NCBI GenBank assembly: GCA_963850535.1
Contig: CAWKMC010000003.1
Span: forward strand, 182,175 to 246,174
DNA: 64,000 bases
Source: JAMXLO01 sp963850535
GTDB taxonomy: Bacteria; Pseudomonadota; Alphaproteobacteria; Acetobacterales; Acetobacteraceae
Direction: 5' to 3'
The translations under genes and the position numbers were made by a program. The notes below the pieces were generated by a model that searched no databases, was not told the DNA's origin, and saw only the letters and a program-made list of their open reading frames with translations. This document shows positions 27,193 to 36,224 of the stretch, piece after piece (within the stretch, counting starts at the first letter, position 1; every line of letters begins with the position of its first letter).

Positions 27193-27306
27193 ATGAGCCA
27201 CACCACGACACCGCTGCACTTGGCGCTCGCCTGGGGCCTCGTCGGTATCCCGCTCGTCTGGGGCGTGATCCAGACAGTGATCAACGCGCTGAAGCTGTTC
27301 CAGTAG
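27193..27306 (+). CDS. MFS transporter small subunit (OFA partner)
   Basis: This 37-residue, single-helix protein (HLALAWGLVGIPLVWGVIQT, then VINALKLFQ) starts 14 bases after the OFA carrier behind gaaggaac. Short proteins with the pattern LxWxWVGIPLxWGVxxTxxxxxxLF are recurrent companions of OFA-type carriers and are annotated as small subunits. It probably sits in the inner membrane with the carrier. Its role in transport is not established. Confidence 0.85.
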   Translation: MSHTTTPLHLALAWGLVGIPLVWGVIQTVINALKLFQ

Positions 27307-27473
27307 CAGCAAAGAGGTCGCTTCTAAGGATCCCGACTGGGATAAATCGCCAACTGGCCATTCCAAAATCGGTACTGGCCGTGACCAGCCCGACCGGGCT
27401 CTCTTCGACAGGCGTTGCCTGGCGCCGCCCTCGCCTCGCGGTGATACACTGGCAGACCACATTCGCGACAAGA

Positions 27474-27498
27474 AGGCCGGGCTTTGACAGCCCGGCCT
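27474..27498 (+). terminator. GC-rich hairpin between convergent operons
   Basis: AGGCCGGGCT-TTGAC-AGCCCGGCCT is a perfect 10-bp stem with a 5-base loop. It lies in the ~350-base gap between the OFA operon (rightward) and the ABC operon (leftward). There is no long T-run on the plus strand; a short T-rich tail (TTCTTGTC) follows on the minus strand. It is likely a shared transcription-ending hairpin. Nothing else was recognised in 27307-27654. Confidence 0.6.
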
Positions 27499-27654
27499 CA
27501 AGGATCAGATTTGGGAGGAAACTGACGACCTATTTATTGAGGTTCCAGCAGCAATTCGTGAACCAGCCGGTACATGAGCGGGAAAAATGGCGCGACTCAG
27601 ATCTTTCGTTCAGCCGAAGCGGATCAGCGGTGTGCGGGATGACGCCTCGCTTAC

Positions 27655-30171
27655 CTATTCGGCGGCCGTCAGTTCCTGTTGAACGACGCCAAGCAGTCGC
27701 ACCTGTAACGCATGGTCCGCTTCCAGCGCTCGGGCACTGCCCTGATACGACACCTGCCCGTTCACCAGGACATAGGCGCGATCAACGATCGGCAGCACTG
27801 TCTCGGCGTGATGCTCGACAATGATCATGGCAACTCGGCCGCGCAGGCGCACCAGCGCATCCATGACCTCCTGCACAATCGACGGTGCCAGTCCTTCAAA
27901 AGGCTCATCGAGAAGGATGAGCTTGCTCGGAACCGTCAGCGCTCGCGCGATCGCCAGCATCTGCCGTTCACCGCCCGACAGGCTCTCGGCACGTGCGCGA
28001 TTGAGCAGGCGGAGCTTGGGGAACAACTCGAAGATTTCCTCGAATGAGGCTCCGCCCGGACGCGCGGCAATCCGCAGGTTCTCCATCACCGTCAGGTTCG
28101 GGAACAGCCGCCGACCTTCCGGCACGATTGAGATACCGCTGCGGTTGATCTCATACGACCGCGCATGAGTGATATCGGAACCTTCCATCAGGATGCGCCC
28201 GGCGCTCGTGTGCACAGTACCTGTGATGGCGCGCAGCATCGTGGTCTTGCCGACACCGTTACGACCGAGCAGCGCGACTGCCTCGCCCTCGTGCACGATC
28301 AGATCAATCTCGGTCAGCACCAGGCTGCCGGCATATCCAGCACGCACCTGCTCCAGCTCGAGCAGCGGCTTCATCGGCGCGGCGCGCGGCGCTTCCACCA
28401 GCACCGACGGTTGTGGACCGCCGGCGCGCGCTGTTCCCATATACGCCGTGATGACATCCTGATTGCTGGCGACCTCGGCCGGCTTGCCATCCGCGATCAC
28501 CCGGCCTTGGTGCAACACCGTGATGCGATCCGACAGCGCCAGCACGCGATCGATGTCGTGCTCGATCAGCAACACGGCGTGGGTGGCCGCAAGCTGGCGG
28601 ATCAGTGCACCCACCACTTCGCGATCGGCTTCGGCCAAGCCAGCCAACGGTTCGTCGAGCAGCAGCAGCTTCGCATCGGTGGCAAGCGCGATAGCAATCT
28701 CCAGCAAACGTTGCTCACCATGCGACAGATTGGCACAGGGTTCGGCCGCACGATTGTCCAATCCGACGGCAGCGAGCAATGACCACGTGCGTGCATTGAC
28801 GTCCTCAATGCCATAGGCGTCGCGCCATAGCGAGTGCTGCTGAGCGCTCTGTGCCTGCACCGCGACGCGCACGTTCTCGAACGTGGTCAGGTTTCGGAAC
28901 ACGCTGAGTATTTGGAATGAGCGGCTGAGACCAAGACGAATCCGGCGATGCACCGGCAGATGAGTGATGTCGCGGCCGGCAAAGCGAATTTCGCCTGCGT
29001 CGGCCCGCAGCAGGCCGGTCAGCATGTTGAAGAACGTGGTCTTTCCCGCCCCGTTTGGCCCGATCAGGCTATGCAGGCAGAACGGATGCACGTCGAGATG
29101 AACATCGCCCGCGACGATCAGCGATCCGAACCGCTTGTGCAGGCCACGCACCTCGAGGACCGGCTTGCCGACGTCCAGATGCGCATCCCCGCCACCACGA
29201 TATGGCTCGATCTGCGCTGGGCGTTGGGGTATGCCGCGGCGTGTCAGCGTCCAGTCGTCGCGACCAAGCACACGAAGCACCAGGCCCTGCATTCCTTCTG
29301 GCGAGGCGAGCGCGAACACCATGATGATCGGTGCGAACATCAGCCACCAGCTTTCGGTGATCGCGCTTAGCCGGTCCTGCAACAGTGTGAAGGCGATGGC
29401 GCCCCATAGCGGCCCAAGGAATTGGTGCACGCCACCCAACACAGTCATCAGCAGCGCATCGCCCGCATGCTGCCAGCCGAGATTGTCGGCATAGGCGCCC
29501 CGCAGCATGAACGCGAGCAGTGCGCCGGCATAGCCAATCAGGCCGCCCATGATGACGAATGCCTCGAACCTAAGGCGAAAGGTCGAATATCCCAGGCTCT
29601 GTACGCGCTGCTCATTGTCGCGCAACGCCTGCAATGCGCGACCGAACGGTGCATGGGCGATCCGCCAGAGCAGCCACATCCCCAGCGTCACCGTGACGAC
29701 CGAAAACACGTGGAACGACCAGTCTCCGACCAGCCACGGCCGCGGCACGCCCTGTAGCCCGTTCTCACCACCAGTGAGGTCGGTCCACTTATAGGCGACC
29801 TCGAAAGCAATTTGCGAGAACGCCAGTGTCAGCAAGGAGAAATACAGGCCACGTCGCCGCAGGATGATCAATGCAATTGCCGCCGCCAACACCAGCGAGA
29901 ACCCGACCGCGAATACCAGCGCCTCTGCCTCGTTGTGCAGGAAGCTGCGCATCGAGATCGCGACGGCGTAGCTGGCACAGCCGAAGAACACCGAGGCGCC
30001 GAACGGCACCAGCCCGGTGTAGCCCACCAGCAGGTTCACTCCGGCGCCATACAGCGTGTAGATCGCGATCTGGGTTATCAGGCTCACCGGCGCGCCGATC
30101 GCATCCCATGCGATCGTCAATGCAACAAGGACAATCAGCACCCACAGTACCGGATGCCGGAGCAAGCTCAT
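27655..30171 (-). CDS. triple fusion LivM permease - LivG ATPase - LivF ATPase
   Basis: A single 838-residue frame holds three normally separate subunits of a branched-chain amino-acid (HAAT) type importer. Residues 1-305 are a LivM permease (QIAIYTLYGAGVNLLVGYTG; YAVAISMRSF; EAFVIMGGLIGYAGALLAF). Residues ~335-578 are LivG (GPNGAGKTTFFNMLTG, NLSHGEQRLLEIAIAL, LLLLDEPLAGL). Residues ~600-838 are LivF (GRNGVGKTTMLRAITG, SLSGGERQMLAIARAL, LILLDEPFEGLAP). All Walker A, signature and Walker B motifs are intact. ATG 30171 was chosen; an upstream ATG at 30276 would translate the hairpin repeat. Its ribosome site is in that repeat. Partners LivH and the binding protein lie just upstream. Confidence 0.95.
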   Translation of the reverse strand: MSLLRHPVLWVLIVLVALTIAWDAIGAPVSLITQIAIYTLYGAGVNLLVGYTGLVPFGASVFFGCASYAVAISMRSFLHNEAEALVFAVGFSLVLAAAIALIILRRRGLYFSLLTLAFSQIAFEVAYKWTDLTGGENGLQGVPRPWLVGDWSFHVFSVVTVTLGMWLLWRIAHAPFGRALQALRDNEQRVQSLGYSTFRLRFEAFVIMGGLIGYAGALLAFMLRGAYADNLGWQHAGDALLMTVLGGVHQFLGPLWGAIAFTLLQDRLSAITESWWLMFAPIIMVFALASPEGMQGLVLRVLGRDDWTLTRRGIPQRPAQIEPYRGGGDAHLDVGKPVLEVRGLHKRFGSLIVAGDVHLDVHPFCLHSLIGPNGAGKTTFFNMLTGLLRADAGEIRFAGRDITHLPVHRRIRLGLSRSFQILSVFRNLTTFENVRVAVQAQSAQQHSLWRDAYGIEDVNARTWSLLAAVGLDNRAAEPCANLSHGEQRLLEIAIALATDAKLLLLDEPLAGLAEADREVVGALIRQLAATHAVLLIEHDIDRVLALSDRITVLHQGRVIADGKPAEVASNQDVITAYMGTARAGGPQPSVLVEAPRAAPMKPLLELEQVRAGYAGSLVLTEIDLIVHEGEAVALLGRNGVGKTTMLRAITGTVHTSAGRILMEGSDITHARSYEINRSGISIVPEGRRLFPNLTVMENLRIAARPGGASFEEIFELFPKLRLLNRARAESLSGGERQMLAIARALTVPSKLILLDEPFEGLAPSIVQEVMDALVRLRGRVAMIIVEHHAETVLPIVDRAYVLVNGQVSYQGSARALEADHALQVRLLGVVQQELTAAE

Positions 30172-30175
30172 GCAG

Positions 30176-30222
30176 TCCCCCCTCCCTTCGCGGGAGGGGG
30201 ATAGGGGGAGGAGGGGGCGGTG
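30176..30222 (-). repeat. GC-rich hairpin repeat, copy B (livH-livMGF gap)
   Basis: Read on the minus strand this unit starts CACCGCCCCCTCCTCCCCCT and ends CCCTCCCGCGAAGGGAGGGG, matching the unit at 11146-11194. The arms CCCTCCC/GGGAGGG pair tightly. The G-rich right arm ends 5-7 bases before the ATG of the livMGF fusion and is its only ribosome-site candidate. It stands alone in the ~80 bases between livH and the fusion gene. Confidence 0.7.
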
Positions 30223-30250
30223 CCTTCTGTTCCCAGGCTTGGCCAGTGCC

Positions 30251-31120
30251 TCACTCAAACCGCTCCCAACGCTCACCGAGGAGGCCGCGCGGGCGTACCA
30301 GCAGCACTGCCGCCATGAACACGTACATCATGGCAGTGGCGGCATCGGGTTGAAATTGGATGGTGAGCGCCGTGACCACGCCAACCAGCAATCCGGCGAT
30401 CACCGCGCCGGCAAACGAGCCGAGGCCGCCGATCACCACCACGACGAAGGCGGGCATGATGGCGTTCTGGGACATCGACGGGATAACGGTCCACAGCGGC
30501 GCTGCGAGAACGCCGGCGATGCCCGCCAGGCAGCAACCCAGACCGAACACCGCCGTCAGCACGCGCGGCAGACGGATGCCGAGCAGCCCGACCATCTCAG
30601 GATCACGCGAACCCGCACGCAGGATGCGGCCATACGGGGTGAACTGAAGGAAGGCCCACAGCCCGATCAGCAATACGATCGTCGTTACGAACACCGTGAG
30701 CCGGTACTTGGTGATCAGCACCGGACCCCAGAGATAGATGCCCGAGAGGAATGATGGCTGACTGAACGGCTGCCCGATCCCTCCATAAACGAGGCGCAAC
30801 AGCGCCTCGATCATCAGCGCCAACGCGAAGGTAATGATCAAACTGACCAGCGGCTCTTTGTCGTAGAGCTGCCGGATCAATATCCGCTCTACCAGCATAC
30901 CGACGACGCCAACCAGCAGCGGCGCCAGCAGCACCCCGGGCCAGCCGAGATATTGTTGCAAGGTCAGAGCAAAGAACGCACCGAGAGCAAAGAAGTTGCC
31001 GTGCGCGAAATTGACGATCCCCAACAGGCCGAAGATGATCGAGAGCCCGATAGCGATCAGCACGTAGAGGCCGCCGAGCACCAGCCCGGTGGCCACCTGC
31101 GAAAGGATAATGTCGAGCAC
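30251..31120 (-). CDS. HAAT-family ABC permease (LivH type)
   Basis: The 289-residue membrane permease has the LivH signature (LVLGGLYVLIAIGLSIIFGL, then LGIVNFAHGNFFALGAFFAL) and the cytoplasmic loop AGSRDPEMVGLLGIRLPRV. It forms the translocation path with the LivM part of the neighbouring fusion. It begins 7 bases after the binding-protein gene ends, so the two are tightly coupled. The substrate is not necessarily an amino acid: this family also imports amides, urea and aromatic acids. Confidence 0.94.
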   Translation of the reverse strand: MLDIILSQVATGLVLGGLYVLIAIGLSIIFGLLGIVNFAHGNFFALGAFFALTLQQYLGWPGVLLAPLLVGVVGMLVERILIRQLYDKEPLVSLIITFALALMIEALLRLVYGGIGQPFSQPSFLSGIYLWGPVLITKYRLTVFVTTIVLLIGLWAFLQFTPYGRILRAGSRDPEMVGLLGIRLPRVLTAVFGLGCCLAGIAGVLAAPLWTVIPSMSQNAIMPAFVVVVIGGLGSFAGAVIAGLLVGVVTALTIQFQPDAATAMMYVFMAAVLLVRPRGLLGERWERFE

Positions 31121-31127
31121 GTTCGGT

Positions 31128-32369
31128 TCAGGTGATGTGGCAGCCGTTCGCTTCCGGCGAACCGAACACCTTCTCCAGGTCCGCTAAATTTTCCGGCACC
31201 ACGCCTTTCACGTCGAAATAGTCCCACTTGTCGGTGATTTTCGGCTTGGTCTGCACCACCAGATTCCGCAACAGCATCTGGTGATCGCCCTTGCGCCAAT
31301 AGTACGGGTTGGTGGCTGAACCACCTTTCCAGTTTTCCAGGCCGTTAATGATGGCCTCGGTCTCTGTCGACTTCGCCAGTTCGATGGATTCGAACAGCGA
31401 CTTTGCGGCGATCCAACCCATCCACGCCTTGTCTGCTGCCGGCTTGCCGTACTTCTTCAAATAATCTGCGGCAAATGCCTTTTCCTCGGGTGGGTTGTTC
31501 GCGTTGTCATACCACCAGAGCGCAGTGTAAAGACCGGTCGCCGCCTCTGGCCCGACAGCCCAGATGTCGGTATCGCCAATGGCGATTTCGCAGATCGGAA
31601 TCGATCCCTTCATCCCCATCTCGTTCCACTGCTTAAGGAACGTCGAAAGGTCGCCGGCCGGCACACCGCCCAGGATCATGTCCGGTTTTGCCTGCCTTAT
31701 TTTCAGAATGAAAGAGCTGTAGTCAGGCGTGTTCAGCGGCACGACATCATCCCCCGCGATGGTGCCACCGGCCTGTGCAAGGATCTGCTTGAACGACTTG
31801 GCGATATCCTGACCGAACGCATAGTTGGCGGTGAGGAAATACCACTTCTTGCCGTAACCCATGATGTAAGGCGCAAACATCGCCGCCTGCACGGCAACGG
31901 GCGTATTCAACCTGAACGTGTAATGATTGCAGTTCTTGCCGCTCATATCGGTGGCGGCGGCATTGTTGCAGACGAATGGTATCTTGAGCTGCGCTGCGGT
32001 CGCCTGCTCGGCCAGCGCGTTGGAGCTGAGCGAGCCGCCGAGTATCGCGACGACTTTGTTCTCCTGCACCAGCTTCTGCATATTCTGCTGCGAGCCCTGC
32101 GGAGAGGGTTCGTCCAGCCAGATCAGCTCCGCCGGCTGGCCCATAATCTTGTTGCCCCGTTCCTCCAGCGCGCGATACGTGCCGTTCGCCAGGTATTCGG
32201 TCTGTGCGGCGATGTCACCGGTCTTTGCCAACAGCAGGCCGATCTTGATCGTGTCGGCCGCCGCCGCCGTTGCGATGAAAGGCTTGGCAAGCGGCGTTGC
32301 GGCAAGAGCAGCCGCTCCGAGCAGCGCGCGGCGGCGCGGCACGACAAGTCCCGATGATCCGGCAGACAT
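31128..32369 (-). CDS. HAAT-type ABC substrate-binding protein with Tat-like signal
   Basis: The 413-residue type I periplasmic binding protein has an export signal with PRRRALLGAAALAATPLA, resembling a Tat signal. The mature part starts near ADTIKIGLLLAKTGDIAAQ and has EQATAAQLKIPFVCNNAAAT and ADYLKKYGKPAADKAWMGW. It delivers the solute to the LivH/LivM channel. It lies between a TauD-type dioxygenase gene (27 bases upstream) and livH (7 bases downstream) in one leftward operon. The dioxygenase suggests an organic acid or amine substrate; this is not decided. Confidence 0.92.
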   Translation of the reverse strand: MSAGSSGLVVPRRRALLGAAALAATPLAKPFIATAAAADTIKIGLLLAKTGDIAAQTEYLANGTYRALEERGNKIMGQPAELIWLDEPSPQGSQQNMQKLVQENKVVAILGGSLSSNALAEQATAAQLKIPFVCNNAAATDMSGKNCNHYTFRLNTPVAVQAAMFAPYIMGYGKKWYFLTANYAFGQDIAKSFKQILAQAGGTIAGDDVVPLNTPDYSSFILKIRQAKPDMILGGVPAGDLSTFLKQWNEMGMKGSIPICEIAIGDTDIWAVGPEAATGLYTALWWYDNANNPPEEKAFAADYLKKYGKPAADKAWMGWIAAKSLFESIELAKSTETEAIINGLENWKGGSATNPYYWRKGDHQMLLRNLVVQTKPKITDKWDYFDVKGVVPENLADLEKVFGSPEANGCHIT

Positions 32370-32396
32370 GGTTCCTCCGTTCAGATGCCCGCGAAG

Positions 32397-33473
32397 TTAC
32401 GGCGCCAAAGGTGCATGCAACTGGGTGCCGCGGCAGATGATCCCGCCGCGATCCCCGGGCACAACGCCGCCGTAGCACTCGACGAAGACCGCCGGCAACT
32501 CACGCGCCCGCTCTGGCGCAAGCCACAATCGCAGCAGATGCCGTTTACGCTCCGCCTCGGGCCAGTCCTCATACCCCGTTCGTGCGTGCAGGATCGTGTG
32601 GTTGTGCAGGAACTGGATGTCGCCCGGCATGAATGTCATGTCGAGGCGTAACGCATCATCAGCCGCCAGCGCTGCCAGCATATCCAGCGCCTCGATGTCC
32701 TCCGGCGTCAGCCTTCGCGCCTCGGCAAAGCGCTGCGACGAGCCGATATGCAGTCGCGAATAGAGCACCGACACATTCCCGGCATGCGGGTTGAACACCG
32801 GAGCCTCGTAGAAGGACGCCTTGCCCTCCGGCACTTCGCCGCGCCGATCGACCGGCAGCGGTTGGTACAGCCGTTCCAGCAAATCAGGCCGCCGCTCCAG
32901 CATCACATTGTGCACTGCCATCGAACTAGCGATCGCTGAGAGGCCGCCCGACTTCGCGCGCCGCAGGCACAACAGCGCCACCACGTCGCAGCGATCGATA
33001 TGGAAATTCTGTCGCTCCGAGGTTGCGTAGCTGCGAGTGGTCGGATCTGTCGCGCTGCTGCCGCCAAGGTCGTAGACATGGCCCAGCAGATGACCCTTGG
33101 CGTTCTGCGACCGCGCGCTGCCGAAATACGTGCCGATGCCCCAGTACATCGCGGCGCTTTCGGCGATCGGCCGGTTCTCGACCGGCACGCCGCGCAGCAG
33201 CACAAAGCCGCGGCCGTTCAGCACGTCATTGCACAGCCGGTCGAGCACCGGACCAAGCGTCGGCAGCGGAAAATCCTGCCGGCTGATGGCTGGGACGTCT
33301 AAGTCGCGCGCCTGCACCGCGCGCAGTGCGGTCTCGAGTTCGGCCACCTCCGCGGCGGACAGGCGATAGCTCCAGTCGGCCTCCCGGCCGCGCATATCGT
33401 CGGCGAACCAGACCGACGGTCCCCCTATCGGCCGGCGTATCGACGCAAGTGACGTTGCATCCAGCGCGGGCAT
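32397..33473 (-). CDS. TauD/TfdA-type Fe(II)/2-oxoglutarate dioxygenase
   Basis: The 358-residue protein shows His158-x-Asp160 in QNFHIDRCD, a distal His at ~296 in HTILHARTGYED, and the 2-oxoglutarate Arg in KRHLLRLWLAPER. NGRGFVLLRGVPVENRPIAE is the family's N-terminal hallmark. Such enzymes hydroxylate and often cleave sulfonates, phenoxyacids, betaines or carboxylates. The gene is the second in a leftward operon that ends with its own ABC importer, so its substrate is probably what the importer brings in. Confidence 0.92.
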   Translation of the reverse strand: MPALDATSLASIRRPIGGPSVWFADDMRGREADWSYRLSAAEVAELETALRAVQARDLDVPAISRQDFPLPTLGPVLDRLCNDVLNGRGFVLLRGVPVENRPIAESAAMYWGIGTYFGSARSQNAKGHLLGHVYDLGGSSATDPTTRSYATSERQNFHIDRCDVVALLCLRRAKSGGLSAIASSMAVHNVMLERRPDLLERLYQPLPVDRRGEVPEGKASFYEAPVFNPHAGNVSVLYSRLHIGSSQRFAEARRLTPEDIEALDMLAALAADDALRLDMTFMPGDIQFLHNHTILHARTGYEDWPEAERKRHLLRLWLAPERARELPAVFVECYGGVVPGDRGGIICRGTQLHAPLAP

Positions 33474-33492
33474 CGCATCCTCCGTCAGAGGC

Positions 33493-35095
33493 TTATTGCA
33501 GCGCCACTCCCATAGCCTCGCCGTAGCGCCGCGCGGGCTCCAGCGGATCGCCGTACTTACGATGCATCGCTGTATGATACGCCGCCGCCAGCAGCAGCTT
33601 GTCGCGCTCCGGATGCCGGTTGGTGCCGTAATCCATCAGCATGCACTGGGCGATTTCCTGGTTGTGCGGGTCGTTGCCCAGTTTGGTCGCGGCCAGCGCG
33701 ATGCGCTCCACCAAGGGGCGCCGGTCGCCGACATTGTTCAGATATGCATGAGTCCAAGACAGGCTCTCTGGCCCGTTCAGCGCACATACAGCGCTGTCCA
33801 CCTTCTCCAGCATCTGGCCGGCGGTCAGCGTATCCGCACCGCTGGGAGGCTTTACCTTCACGGGATTGACGTCGCCGATCCCCTGCTGGTGCCCAGCGAC
33901 GTGGTTCAAGTACGAAGCCAGCAGATAGATCAGCCGCAAACGGCGCGGATGATCGAAATTGTCGAAGAACCATGCCAGCGTGTTGCAGGTACTCGTAGCA
34001 GTGATGCGGCATGGAGAAGTTGTTCGGATCCACCGTCTCCAGCACCACTGTCGCCGCTGCGATCTGCAGCACGTCGAGGATGCGCCGCGGGTCCTTCCCC
34101 GCCTTCAGCAGCCGGGTAATGCAATGCAGGTTGTCAGGCTCCTGGCTGCGCAGCACCGCCTCGATCAGACCGGCCGCCTCTTCCTGATTCAACGCCTCCT
34201 TGTTGTTGTGCAGCACCGCAACCTCGGCTTCGCTGACACCGCCATACGGCACGGCATGCAATGCCTCGCCCTCGATGTGCATCTTCACCATGTTGCATGC
34301 CATCTCGTAGGTCGAGTACCAGCGCGGTCCCACGGCCATGTCCAACGCACCGGCGTACAGCACATGATGCGAGGCAGGGTCATCCCAGCCGATCGCATTG
34401 CCGATCTCCACGGTGGAACGCGCGCGATATGCCTTGTGCCCCGTCGTATAGGAGCGGTTGAACAGCATGCGATCCTGCACGTCGATCAACCCGGCGAACA
34501 CGAGTTCTGCCAACACCGCCTTGCGGTTCGGCACGTCCTCCATCAGGCCGAGGAAGGTGCGATACGCATCGATCACCTGACCGCGATGAACCAGCGTGAG
34601 CCAGTTGGATAGGCGCTCCTGTAACGGACCGTCCTGCCGCAACGGTTCCTGATCCGCCCAGTACACCACCGGCTCCGGCGGCTTTTCCACGCTCCCGAGA
34701 TTGCCGCGCATCCGGGTGTAGTGTCCCGGCGCCTTGTTGATCTTCTGGTTCCAGATATCGAGCCCGCTCGGGATGTACCAGATGGTCTGCGCCATCGGCA
34801 GCATCGCCAGCCGCTCCGGCACCATCTTGGTCAGGTTGATGGTGGCACGCGCGCTCAGCAGGCAGTGATCGTTGTTGACGAAGTTCGGATACCCGTCGTC
34901 GATGCGCTCGTGGTATGGCACATGCGTGTAAGGCGCATGGATCCGCACGCCCTCCGCCACGATCTCCTTCAGCGGACGGCCCGCACGCACGAGATCATAG
35001 TAGACTTGGCTGGCGCCGATCTGGTCACGCGCGAGGGCCTGCTCCTCCAGCTTCGCGTAGAGTGTGCTCGCGGCGCGGTCCACCTGCATGTCCAT
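33493..35095 (-). pseudogene. conserved protein of unknown function, one-base frameshift
   Basis: This first gene of the leftward operon encodes ~533 residues when joined. I do not recognise a family. It is largely helical and rich in His and Trp (HAPYTHVPYHERIDDGYPNF, ASHHVLYAGALDMAVGPRWY, NNFSMPHHCYEYLQHA), suggesting a metal or oxidase-like site. The frame breaks at the GG (minus) of 33975-33976; dropping one base gives AWFFDNFDHPRRLRLIYLLA and runs to 33493. A strong ribosome site (ggaggata) precedes ATG 35095. It is linked by order with the TauD-type dioxygenase and importer. Family-level identification needs a profile search. Confidence 0.7.
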
Positions 35096-35211
35096 CGGTA
35101 TCCTCCGGCAATTCGCTGACTTATCCTAGGCTTGAATGGGCGAAGCCGACAACCTTGGGAGGATGCGATGCCGCAATCACATTGGGTCATGACGCACAAT
35201 CGCGGGAACCG

Positions 35212-36132
35212 GTGAGATCTGGCTATGCCGGCGATGGCGGTCCTGCCACCCAGGCGCTGCTGAACAATCCCTTCGATCTGGCGTTCGACCCAAGCGGCAG
35301 TCTCTGCTTCTCCGACACCTACAACCACTGCATCCGGCGCATCGACGCGCGCACCGGCGTCATCAGCACGATCGCCGGAACCGGCCAGAGCGGCTTTGCC
35401 GGCGATGGCGGACCCGCTACCCAGGCGCAGATGAATCAGCCGTACGGCATCGTCATCGACCGAGCGGGCAACACCTATATCGCCGATCGGCTGAACAAGC
35501 GCGTGCGGCGGGTCGATGGCAGCAGCGGCGTCATCAGCACTTTGGCCGAACTGGTCGAGCCGAATGGCCTGGCACTGGATCGCGAGCATCGCCGCCTATT
35601 CATCGCTGACGTCGCCGATCATCGGGTTCATGTCATCGAGCTTGCCACCGGCGCCCTGTCCACATTTGCCGGAACCGGCAACGGTCGCCACGCCGGTGAC
35701 GGCGGTCCGGCCACGGCGGCGGACATCTTCGGCGCTCGCGCCGTCGCATTGGCGCCGGACGATTCCATCTACATTCTGGAACGGCAGGGCAGCAGCCTGC
35801 GCCGCGTGCGCGACGGCATCATCGAGACCATCGCCGGCACCGGCGCGCGTGGCTACGCAGGCGATGACCACGACGCACGACACGCAGTGTTCGATGCGCC
35901 GAAGGAGATGGCACTCGATCCCGCCGGCAACGTGTTCATCGTCGACACCGAAAATCATGTGATCCGGCTGATCGATGCGCAGAGCTGGATCGTCCGCACG
36001 ATCGCGGGCACAGGTGAGGCTGGCCCCGACGCGCTGGCGCGGCCACATGGCGCAGTCGTCGGAACGGACCGCTCGGTCTATATCGGCGACTCTGAGAACC
36101 ACCGCGTACGCAAGCTTGTGCGGCAAGCCTGA
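35212..36132 (+). CDS. NHL-repeat beta-propeller protein, N-terminus disturbed
   Basis: The 306-residue frame is built of about five NHL repeats, each with AGTGxxGxAGDGGPATxAxxxxP and DxxNHxIRxID signatures (SGFAGDGGPATQAQMNQPYG; DTYNHCIRRIDARTGVISTI; DTENHVIRLIDAQ). It is a predicted six-bladed propeller; no enzyme residues are evident. No ATG lies in frame at the start. GTG 35212 is possible, but the preceding bases encode a further ATIAGTGE in other frames behind ATG 35168, so one or two small indels probably split the true N-terminus. It is divergent from the 33.5-35.1 kb operon. Confidence 0.8.
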   Translation: MRSGYAGDGGPATQALLNNPFDLAFDPSGSLCFSDTYNHCIRRIDARTGVISTIAGTGQSGFAGDGGPATQAQMNQPYGIVIDRAGNTYIADRLNKRVRRVDGSSGVISTLAELVEPNGLALDREHRRLFIADVADHRVHVIELATGALSTFAGTGNGRHAGDGGPATAADIFGARAVALAPDDSIYILERQGSSLRRVRDGIIETIAGTGARGYAGDDHDARHAVFDAPKEMALDPAGNVFIVDTENHVIRLIDAQSWIVRTIAGTGEAGPDALARPHGAVVGTDRSVYIGDSENHRVRKLVRQA

Positions 36133-36224
36133 TCGCAGTTGCCGCGGCTTCCGTTTCGCTCATTTCGGTTTTGCAGCACACATTCGTTGTGCTCTAGTCG
36201 CACCAACGACGTCCGGAGGAAGCA

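Noticed and set aside
30172..30276. 35-residue N-terminal extension of the livMGF fusion from an upstream ATG
   Set aside because: It would translate the hairpin repeat and overlap livH; the family N-terminus begins at ATG 30171 with a proper ribosome site.
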